A model generated the notes under the pieces. The model was not told the DNA's origin, searched no databases, and saw only the letters and a program-made list of their open reading frames with translations. Position numbers and translations under genes: made by a program. Source: Alphaproteobacteria bacterium (GTDB lineage: Bacteria; Pseudomonadota; Alphaproteobacteria; ATCC43930; CGMCC-115725). Taken from it: DNA of 64,000 nt. The first letter of the stretch is position 1, and every line of letters starts with the position of its first letter. The DNA is taken from NCBI GenBank assembly GCA_028871055.1, contig JAGWON010000007.1:62001-126000 (forward strand). Direction: 5' to 3'. Positions 62,945 to 64,000 of this stretch are shown piece after piece.

Positions 62945-63000
62945 GTCCGGATAACGACCGCGGCGCGCGCCCGTTCCGTATTCATGAGGGCAATCGCCCC

Positions 63001-64000
63001 TCAGCTTCGGTAGACGCGACCCATGCTGAACACCGCGACGGTGGCACAGAGTGGCGCCAGCGCGCCGAGCAGGAACAGCGCACCGTAGCCCATGTGGCCG
63101 GCGAGGAGCACGCCGGCGATCAGCGGACCGAGGATGCCGCCGATGCGGCCGACGCCGAGCGCCCAGCCGACGCCGGTCGCGCGCATCGCCGTCGGATAGA
63201 AAATCGCCGCCAGCGCATTGGCGCTGTTCTGGCCGCCGACGATGCAGAACCCGGCGCCGAAGGTGACCGCCATCAGCGCCGCCGCCGAGCCGACCGACAC
63301 GCCGATCAGCGCCACGAACACGACGGCGAAAGCGAACAGCAGTGGGATCACCGCATAGGGACCGAACTTGTCGATCGGCCAGCCGATCAGCAGCGAGCCG
63401 AGCACGCCGCCGATCTGGAACATGGTGCCGATGATCACCGCGGTGCGGATCGCCAGGCCGGTGTCGTGCGCCATGGTCGGGATCCAGTTCTGCAGGAAGA
63501 AGATCGACAGCAGGTTGGTGAAGAACATGATCCAAAGCATGAAGGTGCCGAAGGCGCGGCGCTGGCGGAACAGATGCGCCACCGGCACGCCGTGCGCATG
63601 CATCTCGTCGACCTCGTAGCGCGCGCCGCGCGGCGGCGCGAAGGCACGATCGATGCGCCGCAGCAACGGGCCGATGCGTGCGCCCTCCGCGTCAGTGACG
63701 ATCAGGAAGCGGATCGACTCCGGCAGGGCGAAGTACTGGATCGGCACCAGCAGCAGTGGCAGGATTCCGCCGACGTACCACACCGAGCGCCAGCCGTAGG
63801 TCGGAATCAGCGTGGCGGCGATCGCGCCGCCGAACGCCGCGCCGAGCGAAAAGCCGGTGAACATGATCATTACTACCGTGGCGCGCCGTCGCTCGGGCGC
63901 GTACTCGGCGGTGAGCGCGATGCCGTTCGGCATGGCGCCGCCGAGGCCGAGGCCGGCGATGAAGCGGAAGATCAGCAGCCCGCCCAGGCTGGTTGCGGTC
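63001..64000 (-). CDS. MFS transporter, aromatic-acid/H+ symporter-like (partial, runs off the window)
   Basis: The frame stays open to the right edge (codons upstream of the in-window ATG at 63933 read FRFIAGLGLGGA), so the start is outside. FRFIAGLGLGGAMPNG and the following AEYAPERRRATVVMIMFTGFSLGAAFGG are classic AAHS-family helix-4/5 sequences, and the last six helices are present. Exports or imports an organic acid across the inner membrane; substrate unknown. Confidence 0.85.
   Translation of the reverse strand, partial: TATSLGGLLIFRFIAGLGLGGAMPNGIALTAEYAPERRRATVVMIMFTGFSLGAAFGGAIAATLIPTYGWRSVWYVGGILPLLLVPIQYFALPESIRFLIVTDAEGARIGPLLRRIDRAFAPPRGARYEVDEMHAHGVPVAHLFRQRRAFGTFMLWIMFFTNLLSIFFLQNWIPTMAHDTGLAIRTAVIIGTMFQIGGVLGSLLIGWPIDKFGPYAVIPLLFAFAVVFVALIGVSVGSAAALMAVTFGAGFCIVGGQNSANALAAIFYPTAMRATGVGWALGVGRIGGILGPLIAGVLLAGHMGYGALFLLGALAPLCATVAVFSMGRVYRS

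Noticed and set aside
62745-62954. Gly/Ser-rich plus-strand ORF after the thioesterase
   Set aside because: No ribosome site and low-complexity composition; the minus-strand Pro-rich frame is slightly more gene-like, though also doubtful.

Overview
The window looks like a chromosomal segment of a GC-rich alphaproteobacterium. The cobalamin gene repertoire (CbtAB, BluB, CobC/CobD/CobS/CobT), the dense ATGA-type gene overlaps and the REP-like intergenic palindromes all fit that group; genus cannot be settled from the sequence. I saw no rRNA, tRNA, CRISPR, prophage or insertion sequence.

Layout. (1) About 1-11.8 kb: a cobalamin (vitamin B12) cluster. It holds corrin-ring enzymes (a CbiG-CobJ fusion cut by the window edge, CobM, CobK, CbiD, CobB/CbiA), the CbtAB cobalt transporter with a small tyrosine phosphatase, and nucleotide-loop enzymes (CobT, CobS, BluB, CobC, CobD). 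(2) About 12.0-23.3 kb: a catabolic cluster of one LysR regulator, HyuA/HyuB hydantoinase-oxoprolinase subunits, a cyanurate/barbiturate-type ring-opening amidohydrolase, a NitT/TauT-type ABC importer and two amidase-signature enzymes. Together these look like import and stepwise hydrolysis of an unidentified cyclic amide or imide. A textbook LysR site lies about 65 bases upstream of the inferred transcription start of hyuA. (3) About 23.4-29.1 kb: a CecR-like TetR regulator with a 28-bp palindromic operator over its promoter, followed by a YbhGFSR-like ABC drug exporter. (4) About 29.2-47.8 kb: envelope and transport genes. These are an OxlT-like MFS transporter, two RND efflux systems, a cupredoxin, a secreted twin-CX3C protein (plus a decayed copy 7 kb away), an outer-membrane barrel protein and a YncE-propeller/OmpA fusion. 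The intergenic regions here are rich in palindromic repeats. (5) About 48-64 kb: mixed genes. These include a decayed FAD monooxygenase, PPK2, two polytopic sugar transferases (GT87- and GT22-like), a Rieske ferredoxin/reductase pair, a stand-alone AsnC-ligand domain, a DEAD-box helicase, a stop-interrupted hydrolase, an orphan substrate-binding protein, a PAS protein, ParE, an acyl-CoA thioesterase and a truncated MFS permease.

The strongest candidates for new biology are the HyuAB/ring-opening amidohydrolase/amidase/ABC cluster, the twin-CX3C secreted protein with its pseudogene, and the propeller-OmpA fusion next to a barrel protein and an RND operon with a short coupled leader ORF. Several genes carry clear inactivating lesions (in-frame stops, a frameshift, truncations).
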